From Actinomyces minihominis (GTDB taxonomy: Bacteria; Actinomycetota; Actinomycetes; Actinomycetales; Actinomycetaceae): a stretch of DNA of 64,000 bases. The stretch covers positions 1 to 64,000 of the forward strand of contig NZ_FYEG01000001.1 in assembly GCF_900187855.1 (NCBI RefSeq). Reading direction: 5' to 3'. This document shows, piece after piece, positions 1 through 8,060 of the stretch. The stretch's first letter is position 1. Every line of letters begins with the position of its first letter. Below the pieces are notes generated by a model. It was not told where the DNA came from, did no database searches, and was given only the letters and a program-made list of their open reading frames with translations. Position numbers and translations under genes: made by a program.

Positions 1-102
1 CCGGACCCCAACAATGGGACACCCAAACCAGCCCCGAAGACGGACTCTGGACACGAAAAGGCTGGGCAGGAAGATGGCAACCCTAACGACACGCCCGGCT
101 AA
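1..102 (+). CDS. C-terminal end of an unidentified protein (partial)
   Basis: Frame 1 is open from the first base to a TAA at 100-102 and encodes a hydrophilic tail rich in Pro, Asn, Gly, Asp and Lys, without any domain. Such low-complexity tails are common on actinobacterial surface or penicillin-binding proteins, but nothing here identifies the protein. The gene starts outside the window. A strong hairpin follows at 161-190, which agrees with a real gene end. Confidence 0.45.
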   Translation, partial: PDPNNGTPKPAPKTDSGHEKAGQEDGNPNDTPG

Positions 103-160
103 AACACCACGTTCTGGCCATTAACCCGCAACCTAGCCCCCGGAGGGGCCGGGGAAAGCA

Positions 161-195
161 AAAGACCCAGTCCAGATGGACTGGGTCTTTCTTTT
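161..195. terminator. Bidirectional intrinsic terminator
   Basis: A perfect 14-bp stem (161-174 with 177-190) with a two-base loop. It is followed by CTTTT on the plus strand and by a T-containing run (TTTTGCTTT) on the minus strand. It can end both the plus-strand gene at 1-102 and the minus-strand initiator tRNA. Confidence 0.8.
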
Positions 196-197
196 AG

Positions 198-271
198 TAG
201 CGGGGGCCAGATTTGAACTGACGACCTCTGGGTTATGAGCCCAGCGAGCTACCGAGCTGCTCCACCCCGCG
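198..271 (-). tRNA. tRNA-fMet (CAT), initiator
   Basis: The minus strand folds as a tRNA: the 5' end CGCGGGG pairs with CCCCGC, the D-arm contains GAGCAGCTCGGTAG, the anticodon loop is CTCATAA (anticodon CAT), and the T-arm carries GTTCAAATC. The unpaired first base (C1 opposite T72) and the GGG run at the base of the anticodon stem are initiator hallmarks. CCA is not encoded. The bidirectional hairpin at 161-190 lies just downstream. Confidence 0.92.
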
Positions 272-387
272 TCGGTAAATACAAGTCTACGTGGGGTGAA
301 GAGGCAGTCGCAACCGCCGCAAGCGTGTTATCCCTCACCAAGGTTGGACGCCGAACTATCACTGACATGTGCAAACACCTAGACAGC

Positions 388-427
388 AGAGGCGGGCAGT
401 TCCATTGGAATGGCCCTGCCCGCCTCT
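388..427 (-). terminator. Terminator-like hairpin after the UPF0182 gene
   Basis: A 12-bp perfect stem (388-399 with 416-427) lies 12 nt past the stop of the gene at 440-3523. It has no T-run on the minus strand, so it may slow decay or need a factor. The remainder of the 272-439 gap shows no gene. Confidence 0.5.
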
Positions 428-439
428 AGCTTCTAACTG

Positions 440-3400
440 TTAGTTGCCGTCAGTTGCTGTCTCGGCATTTTCTCCGAGGGTACCGAAGGACTCATCTGCG
501 CCACTCTGGGCGCCCTCGCCGGCTGCCGGCGGGTCGTTAGCCAGCTCCTGGAGGCGAACCAGCTCATTGAGTGCTGCATCGAGAGCTTCCTGAGCCTTGC
601 CGTAGGCAGTCCAGTCACCGGCCTTCATCGCAGCATCAGCGGCGAGCATCGCATCCCGGGCCTTGAGAATCGCATCGTTCAGAGCCTGTTCGCTCGTTAC
701 AGGGACTGTTGGTTCTGCACCCTCTTCACCCTCTGCACCTGGCTCAACCTCACCGTCACCGGTGGTTGCTTGTGCATCACCCGCGAAGGTCTGATCGAGT
801 GCTTCGTTCAGGGTGGCGGCAAAGCCCACCTGTTCACCGAATGCTGTGAGGACGTAGCGCAGGACGGGGTACGAGGTGGATCCGGTTGACTGAACGTAGA
901 CCGGCTGAACATAGAGCAGGCCGCCGCCCACAGGAAGCGTCAGAAGGTTACCTCGGATAACCGAAGAGCCCTGCTGGCTCAGCAGGTTTAGCTGAGTGGC
1001 AACAGTCTGGTCAGTGTTGAAGTTGTTCTGAACCTGTCCTGGGCCCGGAACGGTCGTGGAGGAAGGCAGTGCCATCAGACGCAACTTGCCGTAATCCTCC
1101 CGGACTTCTCCCGGGGTGTTGCCGGTCTCAGAGTCGACCGCGAGGAATCCTGCCATTGCCGCACGACGTGATTCCCCACCACCCGCGGGCACGTAGACCG
1201 AGGTCAGCGAGAACTCCGCGCTCTCCTGACCCGGCATCTGCATGGTCAGGTAGTAGGGAGCTTGAACCTGCTGAGTACCGGTAGCAGTATCTGTTGCGGT
1301 AGTTGTGGGGTCCTCTGAGAGACGCCAGCGGTCACCACCGGTGTAGAACTCAGCGGCCTCTGTGACGTGGTAGGTCTCAAGTAGAGAACGCTGAACCTTG
1401 AACAGATCCTCCGGGTAGCGGAAGTGGGACATTAGGTCACCCGAAACCTCTGACATGTCCTGAATCATTCCCGGGTAAACACCCTTCCATGAGGCAAGGA
1501 TGGGGTCTTCAGAATCCCAGGTGTACAGGGTCACTGAACCGTCATAGGCGTCAACCACGGCCTTCACCGAGTTGCGGATGTAGTTCACGGTGTCTGAGCT
1601 AAACATTGACGCTCGATCGGTCCTCGAGTCAATCGTTGCCTGTCCCAGGGAGACCCGCTCCGAGTACGGGTAGTTGGCCGAGGTGGTGTACGCATCAACG
1701 ATCCACACCAGGCGCTTAGGCGTCGACTCATCGCCATCCATATCGACGACTGCGGGGTACGCCTTCTGCTCGAGGTTCAGGTAGGGAGCAACCTTCGCAA
1801 CGCGCAGCATCGGGTCGCGGTCATAGAGAATCTGCGACTCAGAGTTAGTCTGCTGCGAGAAGAAGATGTCCGTGGAACCGAACTTGATGGCGTAAAGCAG
1901 CTTGTTCCAGGGGTTACCGACCGAGGGTCCACCATCTCCGGAGAAGGTTGTCTGAACCTGACCCGAAGGGGCGTTGTCATCCGGGTAGTCAAGTTCCTGA
2001 GGTACGGCGCCTTCAGGAGCACCGACAATAGAGTACTCAGGCGAGGTCTTAGAGAAGTAAACCCGTGGTTCGTAGTCGCCCATTTCTCCGACTGACGGAA
2101 TGGAGGACTCCCAGAACGCGGGGGTGCCATCGGGACGAACCGTGTTGCCATAGGCCGCTACGACACCGAAACCATGGGTGTAAACAGTGTGCATGTTGAC
2201 CCATGTCTGCTGCTCCGGCTGGAGGCCGCTCTGGTTGATGTCACGGACTGCAATGACGGTATCCCGTCGATCACCATCAATGGTGTAGCGGTCAACTGAA
2301 AGCTTGGAGTCGAACGTGTAGTAGGGGCGCGACTGCTGCAGCTGACGCACCGTCGGAGAGATGACCATAGGGTCAAGGAGACGAATCTGCGAGGTGGCCT
2401 CAGCATCTCCGCGAAGCTGTCCGGGGGCAACATCCGTCTTGGCCGCATAGGTCTGGTAGTCGACCTCATCCAGCCCAAAGGCCGCAAGCGTGGCATCGAT
2501 GTTGCGCTGGATGTAGGGGGTTTCCATCTGGCGGGCGTTCGGAGTGACACGGAACTGCTGGATCAACGCCGGGTAAGCCCCGCCTACGACAAGCGCTGAG
2601 ACCACCGTGACGGCAACACCAACAGCGGGAAGGCGCCACGTACCTCGGAAGGCAGCGATGACGAAGAGGACGGCAACCAGCAGGGAGATTACCGCAAGGA
2701 TCATCTGTGCTGGCAGAACCGCATTGACCTCTTTATAGAGTGCGCCATCCACCAGTTCCCCGTTTTTGAGGACGAGGGAGTAGATCCCAACCCAGTAGCG
2801 CAGCGCAACGACCAGTGACAGACCTGCACCGAGCAGACCAATCTGCATGCGCGCACTGTTGGTCATGTTGAATCGGGGGCTGAAAGTGATTCCACCGTAG
2901 AGGTAGCCGATGACGATGACGGCTAGAACAGCAACCACCAGTGTGTTCAGCAGGAACGACAGAACGATCTCGAGGATCGGAAGGGTAAAGACATAAAAGC
3001 TAATGTCTATGCCGAACTGAGGGTCGACCTCACCGAACGGGGTACGGTTCCACCACACCAGGAATGTCTGCCACTGGGAGGCCATTCCCGCCGCGGTCAT
3101 GAAGGAAATTACCGCCGGAATACCCCAGAAGACCACCTTGCGGAACGGCTCCAGTGCCGCCTGGTACTCACGCAGGTTCGAACCGCTCTGGCCAACGAGC
3201 CGCTGCGGCCTCGTCCGATAAGCCCATGTCACAGCTCCCATGAGGGCTGCGAACTGAATGGCAAATGTGATCACAAACAGGCCTGCGGTTGCACCCCAAC
3301 GGGTCCAGAGAACGCGGGCCGCCCCCAGCTGGTCAAACCAGAGGACCTCGGTCCAGATCTGTGAGGCCGCGTAGATGAGAACACCGAGAATGACGATGAT

Positions 3401-3523
3401 CCCGATCGTGATTGTGAGCGGGTTGCGCAGTGCAGCCTTGATTGAAACTTGCTCACCACTTGGAGGTCGTGGTCTCCGGTTGGCGTCGTCTGGTTCCGGC
3501 GTTGCCGTCGGGAAGAATGTCAC
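440..3523 (-). CDS. UPF0182 family large membrane protein
   Basis: A 1027-residue protein of the UPF0182 family, which is near-universal in actinobacteria (Rv3193c in M. tuberculosis, from memory); its biochemical function is unknown. The N-terminal third holds about seven hydrophobic segments (roughly residues 35-55, 80-102, 129-147, 181-210, 225-250, 272-292, 298-324). A long soluble region follows, probably outside the membrane, ending in an acidic Glu/Gly/Ala-rich stretch and an Ala-rich helical segment. The length is normal for the family. The start is GTG at 3523 with AGAGG close upstream. It is divergent from the PPA1309-family gene and lies near the PDZ/Lon-like gene, as in related genomes. 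The family call is secure; any role in envelope physiology is inference. Confidence 0.9.
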   Translation of the reverse strand: MTFFPTATPEPDDANRRPRPPSGEQVSIKAALRNPLTITIGIIVILGVLIYAASQIWTEVLWFDQLGAARVLWTRWGATAGLFVITFAIQFAALMGAVTWAYRTRPQRLVGQSGSNLREYQAALEPFRKVVFWGIPAVISFMTAAGMASQWQTFLVWWNRTPFGEVDPQFGIDISFYVFTLPILEIVLSFLLNTLVVAVLAVIVIGYLYGGITFSPRFNMTNSARMQIGLLGAGLSLVVALRYWVGIYSLVLKNGELVDGALYKEVNAVLPAQMILAVISLLVAVLFVIAAFRGTWRLPAVGVAVTVVSALVVGGAYPALIQQFRVTPNARQMETPYIQRNIDATLAAFGLDEVDYQTYAAKTDVAPGQLRGDAEATSQIRLLDPMVISPTVRQLQQSRPYYTFDSKLSVDRYTIDGDRRDTVIAVRDINQSGLQPEQQTWVNMHTVYTHGFGVVAAYGNTVRPDGTPAFWESSIPSVGEMGDYEPRVYFSKTSPEYSIVGAPEGAVPQELDYPDDNAPSGQVQTTFSGDGGPSVGNPWNKLLYAIKFGSTDIFFSQQTNSESQILYDRDPMLRVAKVAPYLNLEQKAYPAVVDMDGDESTPKRLVWIVDAYTTSANYPYSERVSLGQATIDSRTDRASMFSSDTVNYIRNSVKAVVDAYDGSVTLYTWDSEDPILASWKGVYPGMIQDMSEVSGDLMSHFRYPEDLFKVQRSLLETYHVTEAAEFYTGGDRWRLSEDPTTTATDTATGTQQVQAPYYLTMQMPGQESAEFSLTSVYVPAGGGESRRAAMAGFLAVDSETGNTPGEVREDYGKLRLMALPSSTTVPGPGQVQNNFNTDQTVATQLNLLSQQGSSVIRGNLLTLPVGGGLLYVQPVYVQSTGSTSYPVLRYVLTAFGEQVGFAATLNEALDQTFAGDAQATTGDGEVEPGAEGEEGAEPTVPVTSEQALNDAILKARDAMLAADAAMKAGDWTAYGKAQEALDAALNELVRLQELANDPPAAGEGAQSGADESFGTLGENAETATDGN

Positions 3524-3615
3524 CGCTATCCTCTCTTTGGGGCGCGATTCGAAAGATGTGCTCTAGAGAATCAGGGCCATTCTACCCCTGCTCTCCCCTG
3601 CCACCAGCAAGCAGA

Positions 3616-3621
3616 TACTAT
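3616..3621 (+). promoter_or_regulatory. -10 element TACTAT, leaderless start
   Basis: TACTAT ends 7 nt before the ATG at 3629, so transcription should begin at or next to the start codon. There is no Shine-Dalgarno motif between them. Confidence 0.6.
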
Positions 3622-3628
3622 TGCCGCC

Positions 3629-4237
3629 ATGAGCGAAAACAAGCAACCAGAAGAGCGGCACGACGAATCCGTCAACGTCGAGTTCGTGCTCCCCCCTGCC
3701 TCGGCAGCACTACGTAAGGTGACGGAAGAGATTGAAGCCGGGGCTGCCCGCCTCGGCTGGGATCGTCCCCCGGCTGTCTACGCCCTTGTTCCCACCCGGC
3801 AGCTTCTTGAGACTCCCGATATTCCCGAGGACGTCCTCAACGACCTTCGTGAGGCGTGGGACGGCACGTCAGAGCACCTTTCAGCTATCCTTCAGGACTC
3901 GATTCCGAACGATGAACTTGAAGAGACCCTACCCAAGCTGGCGTGGCCCGAGACGGTGTTCGGGTCAGCCCTGACGGTTGAGCGCATCATTGTTCCCCCC
4001 GAGGTCGAAGACGAGGCGCCTGAGGATCCGGAGGCCGCGCTGGAGTTCATCAGCAGCCACCCGGCCCGAACCGATGTTCGCCTCACCATAGGCGTGACCC
4101 GTGATGGTGACTCGTGGTGCGCCGTCCGAGCCCGCACCTTTGATGATCCAAACCGCGTTGGTAAGGGGGAGAACCTGGTGCCCGCGCTGGTGGAGGCCCT
4201 GAAGATGGGCTTTGCACCCGACGAACGCTCAGCCTGA
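3629..4237 (+). CDS. PPA1309 family protein
   Basis: A 202-residue acidic soluble protein that I recognise as the PPA1309 family, a conserved actinobacterial group of unknown function. It has no signal peptide or membrane segment. Recognisable regions are a central WPETVFGSALTVER segment and a C-terminal block with GVTRDGDSWCAVR and GENLVPALVEALK. The reading frame is open further upstream (to 3449), but that extension is antisense to the neighbouring gene. The ATG at 3629 has a TACTAT -10 element 7 nt upstream, so I take it as a leaderless start. It converges on the PDZ/Lon-like gene with a 19-nt gap. Confidence 0.78.
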   Translation: MSENKQPEERHDESVNVEFVLPPASAALRKVTEEIEAGAARLGWDRPPAVYALVPTRQLLETPDIPEDVLNDLREAWDGTSEHLSAILQDSIPNDELEETLPKLAWPETVFGSALTVERIIVPPEVEDEAPEDPEAALEFISSHPARTDVRLTIGVTRDGDSWCAVRARTFDDPNRVGKGENLVPALVEALKMGFAPDERSA

Positions 4238-4256
4238 GATCAGGTTGGGTATCGAC

Positions 4257-5420
4257 CTAACTGACCGATATGGGGCAGCCCGGTAGATCAGCCCCCTGCC
4301 CCGCGGCGATTGCCTCCACGGCTCCCACGGCCTCAGCCAGTGTCCTCACGGGCACAGCGCTGAGGCCGTTTGGTTCCCGACCGGCTGCTTCCGCACAGTT
4401 CTCTGCGGGAAGCAGGAACCACTCCGCCCCGTCACGTTGCGCCCCATACATCTTCTGCACCACCCCGCCGATGGGAATGACGTTGCCAACGAAGTCCAGT
4501 GCGCCGGTGGCAGCAACCGTCTCACCCCCAGTTATTCCGTCGGGTGTCAGGCGGTCGATGATCCCGAGGGCGAACACGAGCCCAGCCGAGGGTCCACCAA
4601 CACGTTCCAGGTGGATAACGACATCCATGGCCAGCTCTGTGTTCGCACCCAGATAGATTCCCATCTTTGAACCTTCAACAGGCTCTTCGCCCTCGGGAAC
4701 GACCGGTGCACTGGTCACGATGTTCACGGGAAGAACTTCACCCTCACGCAAAACGGTGACCACGAGGGTTGTCCCGGGCTCGGTCTCCTCGAGCAGCGAA
4801 AAGGGTACCGAGGGCTTATCGACCTCGTGGACAAACCCGTCCGAGGTCTCAATAGAAACCAGGATGTCGCCCTCAAGCAGTTTGCCTTCAGCGTCACTTC
4901 CCTCGGACGTTCCCACCACAATCATCTCGGTCACCATTGGGGCACCCAGGTAGTCCATGGCCGCGATTGCTGCCGCAGAATGGGAGGACTCCATCTGGGC
5001 TGCGCCCGCACTGGCCACGTCCTCGGCGGTAGTTTGAGGCGCGTAGAGGTCGGAGTACTTCCGTACCGTCGCCCCGGGGGTGAACCACGACTTCACGATG
5101 TCACCAACGCGAACCGTGGTCCCCGGACCGCCCAGGGTTGAAACCGTCACCATTCGAAGTTCGCCATCATCCTCGCCTTCCACGCGGACAGCCAAATCGT
5201 CAAAGTCACCAGACTGAGAGAACTCGAGGATGGTGGTGTCGCCCTGGTCCCCCAGAACGTTGATTGTTGGTCCCGGATACTGGATGACGTATCCAACCGG
5301 AACCAGCGACACCAGCACCAGGAAGATGATTACAGCGAACGTCGCCGCGACTATCTTGGTCCAGCGGGTCACCCACAGCTCTTGATGGTCCTGCGATGAT
5401 GGTGCGGAGATCGTTTCCAT
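4257..5420 (-). CDS. PDZ and Lon-like (S16) domain membrane protease
   Basis: About 387 residues. One N-terminal membrane anchor (about 20-45) is followed by a substrate-binding region, a PDZ-like domain (about 165-230, LLEGDILVSIETSDG) and a C-terminal Lon proteolytic domain (about 255-385). The catalytic dyad is visible: Ser in GGPSAGL (about 285) and Lys in IGGVVQKMYGA (about 330). There is no AAA module, so this is the YlbL/SdrC-like ATP-independent type, probably acting on the outer face of the membrane. Two starts are possible: ATG at 5438, directly preceded by GGATCACCTCC and lacking a Shine-Dalgarno motif, and ATG at 5420, which has CACAAT 6 nt upstream and fits the leaderless pattern seen nearby. 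I chose 5420. Its substrate is unknown. Confidence 0.85.
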   Translation of the reverse strand: METISAPSSQDHQELWVTRWTKIVAATFAVIIFLVLVSLVPVGYVIQYPGPTINVLGDQGDTTILEFSQSGDFDDLAVRVEGEDDGELRMVTVSTLGGPGTTVRVGDIVKSWFTPGATVRKYSDLYAPQTTAEDVASAGAAQMESSHSAAAIAAMDYLGAPMVTEMIVVGTSEGSDAEGKLLEGDILVSIETSDGFVHEVDKPSVPFSLLEETEPGTTLVVTVLREGEVLPVNIVTSAPVVPEGEEPVEGSKMGIYLGANTELAMDVVIHLERVGGPSAGLVFALGIIDRLTPDGITGGETVAATGALDFVGNVIPIGGVVQKMYGAQRDGAEWFLLPAENCAEAAGREPNGLSAVPVRTLAEAVGAVEAIAAGQGADLPGCPISVS

Positions 5421-5492
5421 TCGGCAATTGTGCCCCATGGAGGTGATCCGTATTTCGGCCGAGGGCGTAAGGCCCGCTATCCCCGGTGAAGA

Positions 5493-5498
5493 TAGGCT
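5493..5498 (+). promoter_or_regulatory. -10 element TAGGCT, leaderless start
   Basis: TAGGCT is followed by six bases (TTAACC) and then the ATG at 5505. There is no Shine-Dalgarno motif. Confidence 0.68.
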
Positions 5499-5504
5499 TT
5501 AACC

Positions 5505-6944
5505 ATGGACCAGAACCCAAACTCTTCTTCGGATAACAGCAATGATCCCCTCCGGGAGTTCCTTGAGTCACTCCTGGGTGAAGGTGCGGCCTATGATGCC
5601 CTTGAGGCGATGCGCACACAGGGATTCGACCTCTCCGCATTTCCAGGACTAGGTTCGCCCCAGGAACTTTCTCAGGCCCTGGGCCAGATGCGTTTCATGA
5701 TGAACTCCTCCACCGAGCCGGTGAACTGGCGCATGGTGGATGAGCTGTCACGCCAGCAGGTTTTCCAGTCCGGTGATCCGCGCCTTACAGCAGCCCAAGC
5801 CCAGGGCGTGCGCCAGGCTCTTTCAGTAGCCGATCTCTGGCTGGACCCGGTCACAGCTTTCGCTGTTCCCGGAGTAGCTCGTGAGGCATGGAGCAAGGTG
5901 GAGTGGATCGACCAGACACTACCCGCCTGGAAACGGATCTGTAATCCAATTGCTGAGAATGCCTCGAGGGCGATGGCCGACGCGATGCAGACCGAACTCG
6001 GAGACGGTCATGGCCTGCCGGAGGGGATGGATGGGTTGGCCCAGTCAATCTCCTCCATGCTGCCCAAGATGGCGGCCATGGCATTTGCCGCTCAGATTGG
6101 TTCCGCGCTTACAGAGATGGCAAAGGAGGCGCTGGGCACCACGGACTCCGGGCTGCCCCTCACCGAGGGAAACGTGACGGCTCTGATCCCTGCCAACCTG
6201 GGTGAGTTTGCGGATGGCCTCGACGTTCCCTTTGAAGAGGTCGAGCAGTTCATGGCCGCTCGGGAATGTGCCCATGCCCGACTCTTCGCCTCCGTCCCCT
6301 GGCTCAAACACGATCTTCTCCTCGCTATTGAGCGCTACTCAAGTGAGATCTCTATCGACCAGGAAGCCATCATGGACGCGGCTCGTTCGGTTGACCCAAG
6401 TGATCCTGAGTCCATCGAGCTGGCCATGAGCGACGGGGTCTTCTCATCTGTTCCAACCGAGGCTCAGAAGAGTGCTCAGGAGAGGCTGGAGAGCCTGCTC
6501 GCCCTCATCGAAGGATGGGTCGAGGTCGTCACCACAGAGGCAATCAGCCCCTACCTTCCCCATGCAAATCAGATGCGTGAAATGATGCGTCGCCGCCGCG
6601 TTACAGGATCTTCCGGTGAGATGCTCCTGCGTCGCCTCGTGGGCATTGAACTTCGTCCTCGACACACCCGCAGCGCCGCAACCATCTTCCGCAGGATTCA
6701 GGAGGCCGACGGAGCTGAGGCCCGCGACGCACTCTGGTCCCACCCGGACCGGGTCCCCTCTCCCTCTCACCTTGCCGAACCAGAGACGTTCTTCGATGAG
6801 AAGCCCACCGATCCCGAACTGAGTGAACTGGACAGCCAGCTTTCAGCTCTCCTCGAAGGAACCCTGGGTTTTGACGACTCCGTGCCGAAGAGTATGCGAG
6901 GTGAGGAACCCGGTAGTCCCGCGGGCTCAACTGAAGCGGACTAA
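5505..6944 (+). CDS. DUF2342 zincin-like putative metalloprotease/hydrolase
   Basis: A 479-residue soluble protein of the DUF2342 family, generally annotated as a zinc-dependent metalloprotease-like hydrolase (position of Rv3195). The diagnostic stretch is AARECAHARLFASVPWL (about 250-266), with the Glu-x-x-His arrangement expected of the metal site. The following segment, GEMLLRRLVGIELRPRH with its Arg-rich surroundings (about 370-390), is another family hallmark. The N-terminus is Ser/Asn-rich and the C-terminus acidic. Proteolysis has not been shown from this sequence, so activity is inferred from the family only. The start is supported by a leaderless -10 element. Confidence 0.8.
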   Translation: MDQNPNSSSDNSNDPLREFLESLLGEGAAYDALEAMRTQGFDLSAFPGLGSPQELSQALGQMRFMMNSSTEPVNWRMVDELSRQQVFQSGDPRLTAAQAQGVRQALSVADLWLDPVTAFAVPGVAREAWSKVEWIDQTLPAWKRICNPIAENASRAMADAMQTELGDGHGLPEGMDGLAQSISSMLPKMAAMAFAAQIGSALTEMAKEALGTTDSGLPLTEGNVTALIPANLGEFADGLDVPFEEVEQFMAARECAHARLFASVPWLKHDLLLAIERYSSEISIDQEAIMDAARSVDPSDPESIELAMSDGVFSSVPTEAQKSAQERLESLLALIEGWVEVVTTEAISPYLPHANQMREMMRRRRVTGSSGEMLLRRLVGIELRPRHTRSAATIFRRIQEADGAEARDALWSHPDRVPSPSHLAEPETFFDEKPTDPELSELDSQLSALLEGTLGFDDSVPKSMRGEEPGSPAGSTEAD

Positions 6945-6972
6945 CTTTCCACAGCCCACCGCAAAAGACGAG

Positions 6973-6981
6973 TTATCCACA
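6973..6981 (+). promoter_or_regulatory. Consensus DnaA-box sequence TTATCCACA
   Basis: A perfect TTATCCACA lies in the 127-nt gap between the DUF2342 and ThiF-like genes. A weaker match, CTTTCCACA with two mismatches, lies 29 nt upstream at 6944-6952 and overlaps the DUF2342 stop. There is no dnaA/dnaN gene or AT-rich unwinding region here, so this is not an origin. Confidence 0.4.
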
Positions 6982-7021
6982 GGCTGGCAAATTCTCGGAC
7001 AGAACATTGCTTTCTGGGTCA

Positions 7022-7050
7022 AGGTTAGGGAACGAGAACTTTCCTAACCT
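7022..7050. promoter_or_regulatory. 11-bp inverted repeat upstream of the ThiF-like gene
   Basis: AGGTTAGGGAA (7022-7032) and TTTCCTAACCT (7040-7050) are inverted copies with one mismatch and a 7-nt spacer. TAATTAT, a possible -10 element, begins at the end of the right arm. The position suits an operator controlling the downstream gene; an RNA hairpin in the leader is the alternative. Confidence 0.45.
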
Positions 7051-7071
7051 AATTATCCGGGCGGTGATTTG

Positions 7072-8037
7072 ATGAGGACGCTACGTCCCCAGACATTTAT
7101 CGGAGAGATTGAGCCGGGCAAACTCCAGGTGGGCTCGGCCATTCCTCGAACCGTTATCTTCTCTGACCTGTCTAAGTCAGAGGTCGACTGGGTCCGCGGC
7201 CTTGCTTCACCCCCTTCCCGGTCCAACAGAAACAGCTCGCCAGCAGGGACACCGACGCTCCGTCTTTCTGAGCGTCAGCATGAGATCCTCACAATGCTGG
7301 ACTCCGTGGGGCTTCTCGCAGAGAAAGTCAACCCACTCGCAGACCTGCGTATGCGTATCTCGGGCCTGGACCGCATTGGCTCAAGGATTGCCATCCTGCT
7401 CGCTGAAGAGGGCGCTCGAGAGATTGAGCTGCGGGACCGCAGGGTCGTTGATGAGGTCGCGCCTCCGGCATTCACAGAGTCCGAGTTCGGTAAGAGAAGG
7501 CAGAGTGTCCTCTCCCGCTACCTGCGAGAACGCTACTCGGGTCTGCGGGTCGGGGGTCTCGGAACCCCTGACCTGGCAGTGATCTGCTCCCCCGGTGTTT
7601 GGGACCACGGAGTTCTGGGTCGGCTCCTCTCTGAAGACACACCCCACCTTCCCGTAGTCCGTCGTGACCGTGAGGTACAGGTGGGTCCCCTGATAGTTCC
7701 GGGAGTCACGGGATGCGCGGTGTGCGTGGACCTAACGGTGCAGGACTCCTACCCGCTGTGGGCAATGTCGGCACTGGCAATCGCGGCTGCTCCCCCTCCG
7801 TACACCCCGGCCCATATGTGCCTCACTGCGGCCGGCCTGGCCGTGATGCTCATTAACAGTGCCGCCACCGGGGATGCTCCTTCCGGCGCAAAAACACCCA
7901 CGGGGGTGCAGAGCGTTTCGCATTCCTTCACGGTTGGACCGACGGGGGTTGAGGTACGCGAGTGGTACCCACACCCGAGGTGTTCCTGCGGAATCGGTCC
8001 CATCACGATCCCGGCACCGGCGCCGGTGGCCGCCTAA
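7072..8037 (+). CDS. ThiF/TOMM leader-binding-like protein of unknown function
   Basis: About 321 residues. The middle contains a degenerate Rossmann nucleotide-binding loop, ISGLDRIGSRIAILLAEEGAREIELRD (key residues G-x4-G, about 95-120), as in E1/ThiF proteins and TOMM cyclodehydratase partners. C-terminally there are paired cysteines, GCAVCVDL (about 220) and HPRCSCG (about 305), which could form the structural zinc site typical of ThiF folds. The usual ATP-binding Arg and the catalytic Cys context are not evident, so adenylation is doubtful. No peptide precursor, YcaO or thiamine/molybdopterin gene lies nearby. Position relative to DUF2342 and uvrD2 matches Rv3196 from memory. A TTG at 7069 precedes the ATG at 7072; I chose the ATG. 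Function unknown. Confidence 0.6.
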   Translation: MRTLRPQTFIGEIEPGKLQVGSAIPRTVIFSDLSKSEVDWVRGLASPPSRSNRNSSPAGTPTLRLSERQHEILTMLDSVGLLAEKVNPLADLRMRISGLDRIGSRIAILLAEEGAREIELRDRRVVDEVAPPAFTESEFGKRRQSVLSRYLRERYSGLRVGGLGTPDLAVICSPGVWDHGVLGRLLSEDTPHLPVVRRDREVQVGPLIVPGVTGCAVCVDLTVQDSYPLWAMSALAIAAAPPPYTPAHMCLTAAGLAVMLINSAATGDAPSGAKTPTGVQSVSHSFTVGPTGVEVREWYPHPRCSCGIGPITIPAPAPVAA

Positions 8038-8060
8038 ACTACTGGGATCCACCCTCCTGC

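Noticed and set aside
5437-5502. A 21-codon upstream reading frame on the plus strand ending just before the DUF2342 gene
   Set aside because: The TAGGCT -10 element at 5493-5498 places the transcript start at or near 5505, so this frame would not be transcribed.
6944-6981. Replication origin
   Set aside because: Only one perfect and one weak DnaA-box match are present, with no dnaA, dnaN, rpmH or AT-rich unwinding element nearby.
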